Assembly (NCBI RefSeq): GCF_017696015.1
Contig: NZ_JAAORL010000001.1
Coordinates: 744,001-808,000, forward strand
Length of the DNA: 64,000 bases
Direction of reading: 5' to 3'
Source: Prochlorococcus marinus CUG1415
GTDB lineage: Bacteria; Cyanobacteriota; Cyanobacteriia; PCC-6307; Cyanobiaceae
The position numbers and the translations under genes are program-made. Shown here in pieces: positions 34,968 to 44,046 of the stretch. Positions within the stretch are counted from its first letter, which is position 1; each line of letters starts with the position of its first letter. The notes under the pieces are model-generated. The model worked only from the letters and a program-made list of their open reading frames with translations. It did not search any database and had not been told where the DNA came from.

Positions 34968-35084
34968 ATGAAATTTTTATATGATAAGATTTGGGTTCCT
35001 ATATTTGGTTATATTTTATCTAAATTTGTTTTTTTAATAGAAGGTAATAAGCAAGATTCTAAAAATAAAAAAGAAAAACATTAA
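34968..35084 (+). CDS. 38-residue membrane microprotein
   Basis: ATG start; hydrophobic MKFLYDKIWVPIFGYILSKF and VFLIEG then a very basic tail (KQDSKNKKEKH). Possible single-pass peptide. Starts 7 nt after the previous stop, suggesting a shared transcript. Confidence 0.35.
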   Translation: MKFLYDKIWVPIFGYILSKFVFLIEGNKQDSKNKKEKH

Positions 35085-35222
35085 TTACTTTTTGGCTTAA
35101 TAAAGTGTCTTTATATACATAATTAAAGTCAAATTATTTTGATAACAACAAAAGATATACTTTTTATTTATAAACATATGCATTTTTGAGATATATACTG
35201 ATTGCTTTTTAGCTTATTAAAA

Positions 35223-35402
35223 ATGAACAAAAATAATACCTTGAAGCCATATACCGTTCATTATCGTAACTTTCAAAATATTAGATTAGAAAATTGTTTT
35301 TATGCTTCTGATGCTTACGAAGCTAGAACACTAGCAATGGAATTGAATAAATATATTAATGAACATCCAAACAGTATAGACCTAATAAGATGCGAAGAAT
35401 GA
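35223..35402 (+). CDS. small conserved hypothetical protein, 59 aa
   Basis: I choose ATG 35223 (MNKNNTLKPYTVHYRNF). A TATACT -10 at 35194-35199 stands about the right distance upstream and excludes the TTG at 35202. The protein has a YEARTLAMELNKYINEHP helix. Function unknown. It converges on urtE with 35 nt between. Confidence 0.5.
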   Translation: MNKNNTLKPYTVHYRNFQNIRLENCFYASDAYEARTLAMELNKYINEHPNSIDLIRCEE

Positions 35403-35437
35403 ATAAATTTTTTAATTAATTTAAAATAATAATCTTT

Positions 35438-36148
35438 TTAAACACTTAAGAAGTTATCAATAACTGCTTGACTCAACTCACTAGTATTTCCGCTAGCAAC
35501 AATACCTCCGCGTTGCATCGCATAATATCTATTGGCTTGTCTTACAAAATGTAAGTGTTGTTCAACTAATAAAACACCAATTCCTCTCTCTTTAATTATC
35601 TGATTGATTGCATTTTCAATGTCTAAAACTATATTCGGCTGAATACCTTCCGTTGGTTCGTCAAGTAATAGAAGTTGAGGTTTGCCTAGCAATGCTCTTG
35701 CAATAGCTAGTTGCTGTTGTTGTCCTCCACTAAGATCCCCTCCTTTCCTTTGAAGAAAATCTTTTAGGATTGGGAAGAGTTCATAAATAAATGGATCTAT
35801 TTTCTTGTTCTTAGATAACCCCCCTTGCAGAGACTCCATTCCTAACATAAGATTCTCTTCAACTGATAGATAAGGAATAATTTCTCTCCCTTGAGGAACG
35901 TAAGCCATCCCTTTTCTAGCCCTCTGATGAGGTGCTTTTCTATTGATATTTTCGCCAATCAGATAAATATCACCTTTTTTGTTTTTTATTAAACCAATAA
36001 GTGATTTCAATAAAGTTGTTTTGCCAACTCCATTTCTTCCAATCAAACAAACCATTTCTCCTGATTGAACATTTAAATCTACATCTCTAAGAATATGACT
36101 CTCACCATAATATGTATTTAATGATTTAACTTCCAGTAAATTTTCCAT
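35438..36148 (-). CDS. urtE: urea ABC transporter ATPase UrtE
   Basis: LivF-type ATPase, 236 aa: Walker A GRNGVGKTTLL, signature LSGGQQQQLA, Walker B LLLLDEPTEGIQP, then LVEQHLHFVRQ. Powers high-affinity urea uptake with UrtD. Starts 2 nt after urtD; last gene of the urtABCDE order. Confidence 0.95.
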   Translation of the reverse strand: MENLLEVKSLNTYYGESHILRDVDLNVQSGEMVCLIGRNGVGKTTLLKSLIGLIKNKKGDIYLIGENINRKAPHQRARKGMAYVPQGREIIPYLSVEENLMLGMESLQGGLSKNKKIDPFIYELFPILKDFLQRKGGDLSGGQQQQLAIARALLGKPQLLLLDEPTEGIQPNIVLDIENAINQIIKERGIGVLLVEQHLHFVRQANRYYAMQRGGIVASGNTSELSQAVIDNFLSV

Positions 36149-36150
36149 AA

Positions 36151-36900
36151 CTAATCCTCAGGCCTTCCTAGATAAACGTCAATAACTTTTTGGTCCTTTT
36201 GTATAGTTTCCATTGTCCCCTCGCATAATACTGTTCCCTGATTTAATACTGAAACATTACTATCAAGTCTTCTAATAAATTCCATATCGTGATCTATTAC
36301 AACTACAGTATTTTCTCCTGATAATGATTTTAATAAATCAGCCGTTAGATCAGTCTCTTCATCAGTTAAGCCAGCAACCGGTTCATCTACAAGCATTAAG
36401 TCTGGCTTCTGTCCTACTAACATGGCTATTTCAAGCCATTGTTTTTGGCCATGAGACAAAGAACCAGCTTTTGAATTGACTCTTTGAGATAAATTAACTA
36501 TTTTCATAAGACGTTCTATCTCATCAAGCTGCTCATTTTTAATCTTTTTATTTATGAGGTTTAAGGGACTTTTAGGAGTTGTTACAGATATTTCAAGATT
36601 TTCTTTAACCGTTAGATTTTCAAAGATTCTTGGACTTTGAAACTTTCTACCTACTCCAAGTCGAGCAATCTTATGCTCCTTTCGACCTATTAATGATTTT
36701 CCTTTGAAAATCACTTCGCCATTTGTTGGTTTAACTTTTCCAGTTATTACATCAAGGAATGTTGTTTTACCGGCGCCATTGGGTCCAATTACAGCTCTTA
36801 ATTCTCCTTTAAGTAAATTCAAATTAAGCTTGTTCAGTGCTAAAAAACCTTCAAAACTAACAGTAATATCAATTAAATTTAGGAGAGATTTATTATTCAT
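36151..36900 (-). CDS. urtD: urea ABC transporter ATPase UrtD
   Basis: LivG-type ATPase, 249 aa: Walker A GPNGAGKTTFLD, ARLGVGRKFQSPRIFE, signature LSHGQKQWLEIAM, Walker B LMLVDEPVAGLTDEE, and VVIDHDMEFIR. The SHGQKQWLEI signature is a marker of UrtD. It shares one base with the urtC stop. Confidence 0.95.
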   Translation of the reverse strand: MNNKSLLNLIDITVSFEGFLALNKLNLNLLKGELRAVIGPNGAGKTTFLDVITGKVKPTNGEVIFKGKSLIGRKEHKIARLGVGRKFQSPRIFENLTVKENLEISVTTPKSPLNLINKKIKNEQLDEIERLMKIVNLSQRVNSKAGSLSHGQKQWLEIAMLVGQKPDLMLVDEPVAGLTDEETDLTADLLKSLSGENTVVVIDHDMEFIRRLDSNVSVLNQGTVLCEGTMETIQKDQKVIDVYLGRPED

Positions 36901-38024
36901 TAATTTTCCTCCTTATTATTAACTTCCAAGCTTGGATAGGTTTCAATTTTTCTTTTAAAACCAAATCTTTGAAGAAGATTTCTAGGACCATCTCCTTTAA
37001 TCCATCCTAAAACGCCTTCTGGCAAAGCTGTTACAACTAAAATAAACAATCCTCCTTGGATAAACATCCAACTAGCAGGTAAAGCTTCGCTCACTAGACT
37101 TTTTGCATAGTTAATGAAAACCGCTCCTAATATTGCTCCCAATAAAGTTCCTCTACCTCCAACTGCAACCCAAATAACCATTTCTATTGAAAAGGGAACA
37201 GTCATGAATTGAGGTGATACTATTCCAGATTGAACAGTATATAAAGCTCCCGAAATTCCTGCAAGACCTCCAGCAATTGAAAATATTATTGTCTTGAATA
37301 TTACTGGATTGTATCCTGTAAACCTTACTCTTGGTTCGTCATCACGTATTCCTATAAGAATATTGCCAAATCTTCCTTTGACTACCCACTTTGAAAAAAA
37401 CCATGCGGCTATTACTAGTATTGCTGTTATCCAAAAAAATAAACGTTGAATAGATTCAGATCCCACCATTTGTCCAAATAGTTGTGTTACATCAGTTTTT
37501 AATCCATTTGTCCCATTAATTAGTTTTTGTTGACCATTAAATAAATTAAAGAATACTAGTAGTGCCGCTTGAGTTAGTATTGAAAAATATACTCCTTTTA
37601 TCCTATTCCTAAAGACTAGAAATCCTAACATCCCTGCAATTAAAGCAGGGACTAACCAAATTGCAATCAAAGTAAATAATGGAGATTTGAAAGGTTCCCA
37701 GAAAAAAGGTAAATTATTTACCCCATATAAGGCAAAAAATTCTGGAATATTATTTGGAAATTCAGAAGAGCTGGTAATCTGTAAATACATTGCTGCACAG
37801 TATCCTCCAAGAGCAAAAAATATACCCTGACCAAGACTTAGTAAACCAGTAAACCCCCAAATAAGATCTACTCCTAATGCTACTATTGCCAATGATAAAT
37901 ATCTTCCAAGAAGATTCAATCTAAAAACAGGCAATATTGTTGGGGCCGCTATTATTACTGCAATCAATATTATCCATATTGATAGGGTTGTTATTTTTTT
38001 AAGATTTAATCTATTTAAAATCAT
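36900..38024 (-). CDS. urtC: urea ABC transporter permease UrtC
   Basis: LivM-type inner-membrane permease, 374 aa, with about nine hydrophobic helices. GLLSLGQGIFFALGGYCAAMYL near the N-terminus and GRGTLLGAILGAVFINYAKS are conserved. Stop and start overlap with urtB and urtD by 1 nt. Confidence 0.94.
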   Translation of the reverse strand: MILNRLNLKKITTLSIWIILIAVIIAAPTILPVFRLNLLGRYLSLAIVALGVDLIWGFTGLLSLGQGIFFALGGYCAAMYLQITSSSEFPNNIPEFFALYGVNNLPFFWEPFKSPLFTLIAIWLVPALIAGMLGFLVFRNRIKGVYFSILTQAALLVFFNLFNGQQKLINGTNGLKTDVTQLFGQMVGSESIQRLFFWITAILVIAAWFFSKWVVKGRFGNILIGIRDDEPRVRFTGYNPVIFKTIIFSIAGGLAGISGALYTVQSGIVSPQFMTVPFSIEMVIWVAVGGRGTLLGAILGAVFINYAKSLVSEALPASWMFIQGGLFILVVTALPEGVLGWIKGDGPRNLLQRFGFKRKIETYPSLEVNNKEEN

Positions 38025-39178
38025 CAGTTTTCAACCATCCTGCCTTTTTGAGGAAATAAACCTGTTGGCTTGAATTGTAGGAAAATAACTATTAGGGTAA
38101 AAATCATAACTCTTGCCATACTTGTAGTTGCAAAAAAATCAATAGTAGTAGCTAAAGGTAAAGGCATTTCTGGCCATATAGTTAAAAGTCTCCCAGCTCC
38201 AATTAAATCTGTCATTATACCAATCCCAAACGAAGCGATAATTGTACCCAACAAGTTACCTACCCCCCCTAAAACCACCACCATAAAACAACCCACAATG
38301 TAGTTGCCTCCTACATTTGGACCTACTGAACCCAGAAGGGAAACAGCAACACCTGCAACTCCAGCCAAGCCAGATCCTATACCAAAAGTTAATATATCAA
38401 CTTTTTCTGTTGATATACCTAAGCAATCACTCATTTGTCTGTTTTGTGTAACTGCTCTTATTCTTAAACCCCAAGCACTTTGATTTAAAAATAACGTTAT
38501 TGCAATTACCGATATCAGAGTAATTAATATGATTATTAATCTGGTCTTAGGAAAATTAGTACCTAAAATTTCTATTTGACCTCTCATCCAGGCGGGTGCT
38601 GTTACATCTACATTTCTAGAATCTGGTCTACTTAATCTGCTAATTGATGAAGAGATCCAACTTGCAGTTAAAACTCCAGAGAAGGCAGAAAAAATCCATG
38701 CGCTTAGATTATAATATTTAACATTTATGGAATCTTTTATTTTTAATGGAAATAATGTTGGTATAAACAATGCTAAAACAAGACTTAGAATTAAACCAGC
38801 ACCATACGCTAGAGGCACGCTTCTTACGAATTGTTGAAGAATTAAACTAACTCCCCAAGTTGCTAACAAAGTTTCTAATGGACTACCATATAATTTTCTT
38901 ATTATGGTCTTCTCTAGAATTATTCCAACTACACCACTTACTATAAATGCAAGGAAAATAGAGATTATTAAATAGCTATTGTAATAAGGTTTTAACAAAG
39001 GAAGTTTGAAAACTAACTGAGTAACATAAGTGGTGTAAGCACCTACCATCATCAATTCTCCATGAGCTAAATTGATCACTCCCATTAGGCCAAATACAAT
39101 TGCAAGACCTAAAGCTGCGACCAAGAGGACTGAACCTATCGCTACTCCGTTAAAAAGAATATCAAGAAGTAATTCCAA
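38024..39178 (-). CDS. urtB: urea ABC transporter permease UrtB
   Basis: LivH-type permease, 384 aa. GVINLAHGELMMVGAYTTY is characteristic, and a long soluble insertion follows in the middle. The C-terminal segment MARVMIFTLIVIFLQFKPTGLFP is standard. A perfect hairpin stands 32 nt before its start, between it and urtA. Confidence 0.94.
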   Translation of the reverse strand: MELLLDILFNGVAIGSVLLVAALGLAIVFGLMGVINLAHGELMMVGAYTTYVTQLVFKLPLLKPYYNSYLIISIFLAFIVSGVVGIILEKTIIRKLYGSPLETLLATWGVSLILQQFVRSVPLAYGAGLILSLVLALFIPTLFPLKIKDSINVKYYNLSAWIFSAFSGVLTASWISSSISRLSRPDSRNVDVTAPAWMRGQIEILGTNFPKTRLIIILITLISVIAITLFLNQSAWGLRIRAVTQNRQMSDCLGISTEKVDILTFGIGSGLAGVAGVAVSLLGSVGPNVGGNYIVGCFMVVVLGGVGNLLGTIIASFGIGIMTDLIGAGRLLTIWPEMPLPLATTIDFFATTSMARVMIFTLIVIFLQFKPTGLFPQKGRMVEN

Positions 39179-39210
39179 TTTTTTATAGAAATTATTTTAA
39201 AGAATAAAAG

Positions 39211-39234
39211 AAGAGGAGGCTATCGCCTCCTCTT
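39211..39234. terminator. urtA-urtB intergenic hairpin
   Basis: A perfect 10 bp stem (AAGAGGAGGC / GCCTCCTCTT) with TATC loop, followed on the minus strand by CTTTTATT. It is placed 29 nt after the urtA stop and 32 nt before the urtB start. It could be a partial terminator that lowers urtBCDE relative to urtA, or a 3' stabilising stem-loop. Confidence 0.8.
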
Positions 39235-39263
39235 TGATTTGAGAAGAATAAGTTTAAAATAAA

Positions 39264-40544
39264 TTAAAGCTTATATTTCTCTCCTTTTTTTGGATCTGTC
39301 CAATCACAAGCATAACCTTTAGAGCTTGGGTGTTTTTGGTTCCATGCTTGAGGTGTAACTACTCCTGTTTCTTCAAGAATAGTAAATCCACCTTCTGCAT
39401 TGATTTCCCCAATTCTTACTGTTTGGGATAAGTGATGATTTGGCATGACTTCAACAGGTCCTTGAGGAGCATCAAATTTTTGACCTATTAATGCTTCCCT
39501 TACTGCGTTGTCGTCGAATGTTCCGGCTTCTTCAACTGCTTGTTTCCATAGGTAAACCATGTTGTATGCGGATTCTTGTGGATCTGCAACAACACGATCT
39601 GAACCCCATCTCTTCTTAAAGCTCTTAGCAAACTTTTTAGATGCAGCAGAATCAATAGACATCATATAATTCCATGCACCATAATGACCCTCAAGGAATT
39701 CAGGACCGATTGATTGAATTTCTTCTTCTGCTATGGAATAGTTCATCACATAGTAACCATTAGATGGAGTAATGCCCGCATCTTGAATTTGTTTGAAGAA
39801 TGCAACGTTTTGGTCACCATTAAGTGTATTAATAATTATTCCACCATCTGGAAGAGCTTTACTGATTTTTGAGATGATTGGAGCTACTTCAGTATTTCCT
39901 AATGGAAGATAATCTTCTCCAACAACTTTTCCACCCAATTGTTTTACTTGGGCTTTTGTAATTGTGTTTGAAGTTCTTGGGAAAACATAGTCAGATCCAA
40001 CTAAGAAGAAATCACCACCAGCTGCAGGTGATCTTAAGTACATGAAATCTGTGGCAGGTTCTGACTGTTGGTTTGGTGTGGCTCCTGTATAGAAAATGTT
40101 ATTAGAGCATTCCTGAGCTTCGTATTGAATTGGGTAATAAAGGAATGCATCCTTTGATTCGTATACTGGTAACATTGCTTTTCTACTCGCAGATGTCCAA
40201 CCACCAAATACGACAGGAACACCGTCTTGGTCTATAAGTTTCTTGGATTTTTCAGCAAAAGTTGGCCAATCAGATGCTCCATCTTCAACTATGTAGTCGA
40301 TTTTGTAGCTTTTGCCATTTACTACTACACCGCCAGCAGCATTAATTTCTTCAATAGCCATTATTTCAGTATCAACAAGTGTCTTTTCTGAAATTGCCAT
40401 AGTACCAGTTAAGGAATGCAAAATTCCAACTGTTTTTACATCATCGAAGGATCCGGATGTGTCTGAACCTCCTCCGCAGGAAGTGACTGTAACGGCTAGT
40501 GAGGCAGTAGCTAAACCTGCCAAAATACGCCTTGAAATTCTCAT
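39264..40544 (-). CDS. urtA: urea ABC transporter substrate-binding lipoprotein UrtA
   Basis: 426 aa periplasmic binding protein. Lipoprotein signal with a lipobox-like VTSCGGG (Cys about residue 23). The KTVGILHSLTGTMAISE start of the mature domain and VFGGWTSASRKAMLP, AMMYIQYEAQE-like and QPSVEVM stretches match FmdD/UrtA amide-binding proteins. An NtcA-type promoter lies directly upstream. Confidence 0.95.
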   Translation of the reverse strand: MRISRRILAGLATASLAVTVTSCGGGSDTSGSFDDVKTVGILHSLTGTMAISEKTLVDTEIMAIEEINAAGGVVVNGKSYKIDYIVEDGASDWPTFAEKSKKLIDQDGVPVVFGGWTSASRKAMLPVYESKDAFLYYPIQYEAQECSNNIFYTGATPNQQSEPATDFMYLRSPAAGGDFFLVGSDYVFPRTSNTITKAQVKQLGGKVVGEDYLPLGNTEVAPIISKISKALPDGGIIINTLNGDQNVAFFKQIQDAGITPSNGYYVMNYSIAEEEIQSIGPEFLEGHYGAWNYMMSIDSAASKKFAKSFKKRWGSDRVVADPQESAYNMVYLWKQAVEEAGTFDDNAVREALIGQKFDAPQGPVEVMPNHHLSQTVRIGEINAEGGFTILEETGVVTPQAWNQKHPSSKGYACDWTDPKKGEKYKL

Positions 40545-40591
40545 GAATTCGTTTAAATTAGGTAAGTGACCCTCATTAAGGGGATAAAGTA

Positions 40592-40633
40592 AAATTATTA
40601 ACGAGTGGCGAATCCTTTTGTATCAGTCGTAAC
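40592..40633 (-). promoter_or_regulatory. NtcA-activated type promoter of urtA
   Basis: On the minus strand GTT-N8-TAC (40633-40620) followed by exactly 22 nt and TAATTT (40597-40592), which fits TAN3T. Consensus is GTA-N8-TAC with about 22 nt to the -10, so one base of the site deviates. The layout is that of a class II activated promoter 48 nt before the urtA ATG. Confidence 0.7.
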
Positions 40634-40671
40634 TTTTTGTTGAATCCAATATATAAAAAATAATTATTTTT

Positions 40672-41283
40672 CTAGTTTCGATTGTTGGGGATATGTGATT
40701 CTAAAAATTGAGTTATTTCTTCAACTCCTTTGCCGGTACTTAGGTTGGTAAAAAACCAAGGTTTCCCTTTTCTCATGAATTCCGTATCACTTTTCATAAT
40801 TTTTAAATCTGCACCAACCATATCTGCTAAGTCAATTTTATTTATTAATAATAAGTCTGACCTTGTTATCCCTGGCCCTCCTTTTCTAGGGATTTTGTCT
40901 CCAGCAGATACATCAATCACATAAATTGATAAATCTACAAGTTCTGGACTAAAACTAGATGCTAAATTATCACCTCCACTTTCTACAAAAATAAAATCTA
41001 AAGGATTATATTTATTTTCTAAATCTAAAACTGCATTTTTATTTAAGGAACAATCCTCTCTGATCGCTGTATGAGGACAACCTCCTGTTTCTACACCAAT
41101 AATCCTTCCTTCCTCTAAAACTTTTTTATTTATAAGAAAGTTAGCATCTTCTTTGGTGTAGATATCATTGGTGACAACTGCTATCTCATAATTCTTTTTC
41201 AGGCTTAAGCATAGAGTCTCTACTAATGCAGTTTTTCCAGAACCTACAGGCCCAGCAACTCCAACTCTCAATTTACTGCTCAT
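40672..41283 (-). CDS. ureG: urease accessory GTPase UreG
   Basis: Provides GTP hydrolysis for nickel insertion. P-loop [35 protein letters not shown] with the invariant CPH motif, FVESGGDN and NKIDLA. 203 aa. Starts 3 nt after ureF. Confidence 0.96.
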   Translation of the reverse strand: MSSKLRVGVAGPVGSGKTALVETLCLSLKKNYEIAVVTNDIYTKEDANFLINKKVLEEGRIIGVETGGCPHTAIREDCSLNKNAVLDLENKYNPLDFIFVESGGDNLASSFSPELVDLSIYVIDVSAGDKIPRKGGPGITRSDLLLINKIDLADMVGADLKIMKSDTEFMRKGKPWFFTNLSTGKGVEEITQFLESHIPNNRN

Positions 41284-41286
41284 AAA

Positions 41287-41973
41287 TTAATTTCTAAAAA
41301 GTTTTGTATATAGGTCATTATGATTTTGTTGTGCCATAGCTAAACCTACATTGCCAAAATAGATGTCATCAATTTCTTTGTCCATAATTTCTCTAGAAAC
41401 TTTTGAAATTATTGCTAATAAGTCTCGCTGAATTAATTGTGCTTTTGTTGAACCAATAGGAATAATCCTTAATGCTGCACTTAGTTGATTTGCACTCCAC
41501 GCGTAAAAATAATTCTCAACCATTTCTAACTTAGTAATTTCAAAACAATAACAAGCCCAACTCCACGCTAAAGGCCAAGAGCTTTTACTATCTTTTTTAT
41601 ATAGATATTCAAATCCAAATTCTTTGGTTAAATCAAAGAGAGATTTTGCCATTTGCGTTTGTTGTTCTCTAATTTCGACAGAGTCCTTTGATGAGAGGAT
41701 CCACTTATCAAAACTCAATAGCTTTTGCAAATTACTTTTTAAATTTTTATCGTTTTCTATTTCTTTGAAAATATCAAAAAATTCTAGTAAGAGTTTTGCA
41801 TCTAGTCTGATCTGGCCAAATTTAAGTTCACTTATGATTAATTCTTTTACCGAATTTGAGTCTTTTAAGTTTTTATTATGAAGATAACTCTCCATTCCCT
41901 CGGAATAACAAAATCCACCAACTGGTAAATTAGGGCTTATTAATAAATATTTTAATAAGTGACTTTTACTCAT
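41287..41973 (-). CDS. ureF: urease accessory protein UreF
   Basis: All-helical UreF, GTPase-controlling partner of UreG. ISPNLPVGGFCYSEGMESYL near the N-terminus and AAAxRI-type LSAALRIIPIGSTKAQLI motifs are clear. I chose ATG 41973, whose first eight bases overlap the ureE stop, over a GTG twelve bases upstream. About 228 aa. Confidence 0.93.
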   Translation of the reverse strand: MSKSHLLKYLLISPNLPVGGFCYSEGMESYLHNKNLKDSNSVKELIISELKFGQIRLDAKLLLEFFDIFKEIENDKNLKSNLQKLLSFDKWILSSKDSVEIREQQTQMAKSLFDLTKEFGFEYLYKKDSKSSWPLAWSWACYCFEITKLEMVENYFYAWSANQLSAALRIIPIGSTKAQLIQRDLLAIISKVSREIMDKEIDDIYFGNVGLAMAQQNHNDLYTKLFRN

Positions 41974-42415
41974 GACTATGGGCACCTCTTTCAGGAAAAA
42001 ATTTTTTCTGGGTATTTACGATATCAACATTAAAATTTTTAAGCATATTTTCAATAACGTAATCACTTTTTGTTAGAAGAATATCTTTTTCAATTTCTAC
42101 TTCTACGTGCCTATTCCCTAGATGATAAGCAGTTTTAATAAGTTCAATTTTAGATTTTGAACTTATTTCAATTAAATTTTCTGTTTTGGCAATTATCTCT
42201 ACATAAAAATTGGATTCATTCGTTGAAAGAATATCTCCATCATTTAATTTTCTCTCTCTAGGTAATTGTAAAATTATTTCTTGATCACAGTCAGTTAATC
42301 TTTTACCTCGTAAGATTCTTCTTTCCTCTGAACTTAAGGTAAGTTTTAGAAATGAACCTCCTCGAGGTTTTTCCTTAATCCAATCAGTTACAACTATTTG
42401 TTTATTCATTCTCAT
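41966..42415 (-). CDS. ureE: urease accessory nickel-binding protein UreE
   Basis: Delivers Ni2+ to the UreDFG complex. The N-terminal WIKEKPRGGSFLKLTLSSEERRILRGKR and AYHLGNRHVEVEIE (the metal-binding His region) are conserved. The C-terminus is only slightly His-rich (GAHSHE), unlike the long poly-His tail of Klebsiella. First of the ureEFG run; starts 48 nt from the divergent ureD. Confidence 0.93.
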   Translation of the reverse strand: MRMNKQIVVTDWIKEKPRGGSFLKLTLSSEERRILRGKRLTDCDQEIILQLPRERKLNDGDILSTNESNFYVEIIAKTENLIEISSKSKIELIKTAYHLGNRHVEVEIEKDILLTKSDYVIENMLKNFNVDIVNTQKKFFPERGAHSHE

Positions 42416-42434
42416 AATCAAAATTTTTGGTTAC

Positions 42435-42454
42435 TTTAATTTAGTAATTAAAGA
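42435..42454. promoter_or_regulatory. inverted repeat in the ureE-ureD divergent gap
   Basis: CTTTAATT-TAGT-AATTAAAG is a perfect 8 bp inverted repeat. It occupies the centre of the 48 bp region between the divergent ureE and ureD starts. It does not fit the NtcA consensus. Confidence 0.35.
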
Positions 42455-42463
42455 AAATAATTT

Positions 42464-43366
42464 ATGATAAAAACTTCATGGGAAGGTAATTGTTTCTTAA
42501 ATTTTTTCAATAATAATCCAAGTTTAGGAAATGTTGGTAAAACAATCTTTAAATCTAAATCAACTTCTCCTTATAAGTTATTAAAGTCTACTCATGATCA
42601 GGAAGGTAGATGTATTTTACCTGTTCTTCATACTGCAGGGGGATTGGTTGGAGGAGATTTATTGGGGTTTGAAGTAAATCTGGAAAAAAACTCTAAAGTA
42701 TTGTTGACTACTTCTTCCGCTCAGAAAGTATATGGATCAGTTGGAATATCTAAAATTAATCCGAAGGGAAGTTTTTCAAAGCAAAAAAATCTCATAAACA
42801 TTCTTGAGAATTCTCATTTGGAATATCTCCCTCAAGAAACAATTATTTTTTCAAATGGTTTATATGATCAAAAGTTTAAAGTATCTATTTCAGAAACTTC
42901 AAGTTTTTTATTTACTGATTTAATAAGACTTGGAAGATCTTCTTCTGGAGAATCTATTGAAAATGGAGTTTTTAGGTCAAAATTAGAAATTTTGAGAAAT
43001 AATGATTTATATGATGATTGGGAATATGTTGATCAAATTGAATTATCTAAATCAAGTTATGAAGCTAAGTCAGGCATGGATTACATGCCCGTTTTCGGAT
43101 CCTTAATTTGGATTTGCAAAAAAGATTTTCCCAAATCAAAAATTAATAATTTAGTGGAAAAAATAAAAAAGATTTTCAATGAATGTGATAATAATTTATC
43201 TATTGGAATTCTTGAGAATGGAATCTCTGTAAGATTCCTCGGGAGTTCTTCTCAAGATGCTAGGAAATGTTTTTTTTGTATTTGGAAACAAATAAGGTCT
43301 GTTTGTGGATTTTGTGAGCCAAAATATCAAGGTGTATGGCCTTTACAAGATTCTATGAATTATTAA
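42464..43366 (+). CDS. ureD: urease accessory protein UreD
   Basis: Scaffold protein of the urease maturation complex, 300 aa. [46 protein letters not shown] and [15 protein letters not shown] are family motifs. It begins a plus-strand run to ureABC, with 50 nt before ureA. Confidence 0.94.
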   Translation: MIKTSWEGNCFLNFFNNNPSLGNVGKTIFKSKSTSPYKLLKSTHDQEGRCILPVLHTAGGLVGGDLLGFEVNLEKNSKVLLTTSSAQKVYGSVGISKINPKGSFSKQKNLINILENSHLEYLPQETIIFSNGLYDQKFKVSISETSSFLFTDLIRLGRSSSGESIENGVFRSKLEILRNNDLYDDWEYVDQIELSKSSYEAKSGMDYMPVFGSLIWICKKDFPKSKINNLVEKIKKIFNECDNNLSIGILENGISVRFLGSSSQDARKCFFCIWKQIRSVCGFCEPKYQGVWPLQDSMNY

Positions 43367-43416
43367 TTATGTTCAGAGAGAACTTTTTTTAAGATTTTAT
43401 AGATTAATTTTTTATT

Positions 43417-43719
43417 ATGCATCTTTCACCTCAAGAAAAGGATAAATTATTGATTTTTTCAGCTGCTCTCTTAGCTGAAAGAAGACTTAATCGAGGCTTG
43501 AAGTTGAATTATCCTGAAACAATTGCTTTTTTAAGTTTTCAAGTTCTTGAGGGAGCTAGAGATGGTAAAAGTGTTAGTCAATTAATGTCAGAGGGGACTA
43601 CTTGGCTTTCTAAATCACAAGTTATGGAGGGCATTCCTGAAATGGTTGATGAAGTTCAAATAGAAGCAGTTTTTCCTGATGGGACTAAATTAGTTACTAT
43701 TCACAATCCGATTAATTAG
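43417..43719 (+). CDS. ureA: urease subunit gamma
   Basis: 100 aa, full length. [32 protein letters not shown] and [12 protein letters not shown] are diagnostic. Structural subunit of the (UreABC)3 heterotrimer. 2 nt before ureB. Confidence 0.96.
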   Translation: MHLSPQEKDKLLIFSAALLAERRLNRGLKLNYPETIAFLSFQVLEGARDGKSVSQLMSEGTTWLSKSQVMEGIPEMVDEVQIEAVFPDGTKLVTIHNPIN

Positions 43720-43721
43720 TT

Positions 43722-44042
43722 ATGAGTAATTTAATCCCTGGAGAAATAACTCCTGAACAAGGTGAAATCGAATTAAATCTTGGTAAGGAAGTTAAAACTG
43801 TAACAGTTTCGAATTCTGGAGATAGACCTGTGCAAGTTGGATCTCATTATCATTTTTTTGAAGCTAATAAGGCCTTAATTTTTGATCGTGATTTAACATT
43901 TGGCATGCGTCTTGACATTCCCGCAGGTACAGCAATTAGATTTGAACCTGGAGATACAACTGATGTCAAATTAGTTTCATATTCAGGTTTAAGAAATGCG
44001 TATGGTTTTAATTCATTAGTTAACGGTTCTTTAGACACCTAA
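43722..44042 (+). CDS. ureB: urease subunit beta
   Basis: 106 aa: [39 protein letters not shown] and [14 protein letters not shown] are conserved. Ends 4 nt before ureC. Confidence 0.96.
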   Translation: MSNLIPGEITPEQGEIELNLGKEVKTVTVSNSGDRPVQVGSHYHFFEANKALIFDRDLTFGMRLDIPAGTAIRFEPGDTTDVKLVSYSGLRNAYGFNSLVNGSLDT

Positions 44043-44046
44043 AATT

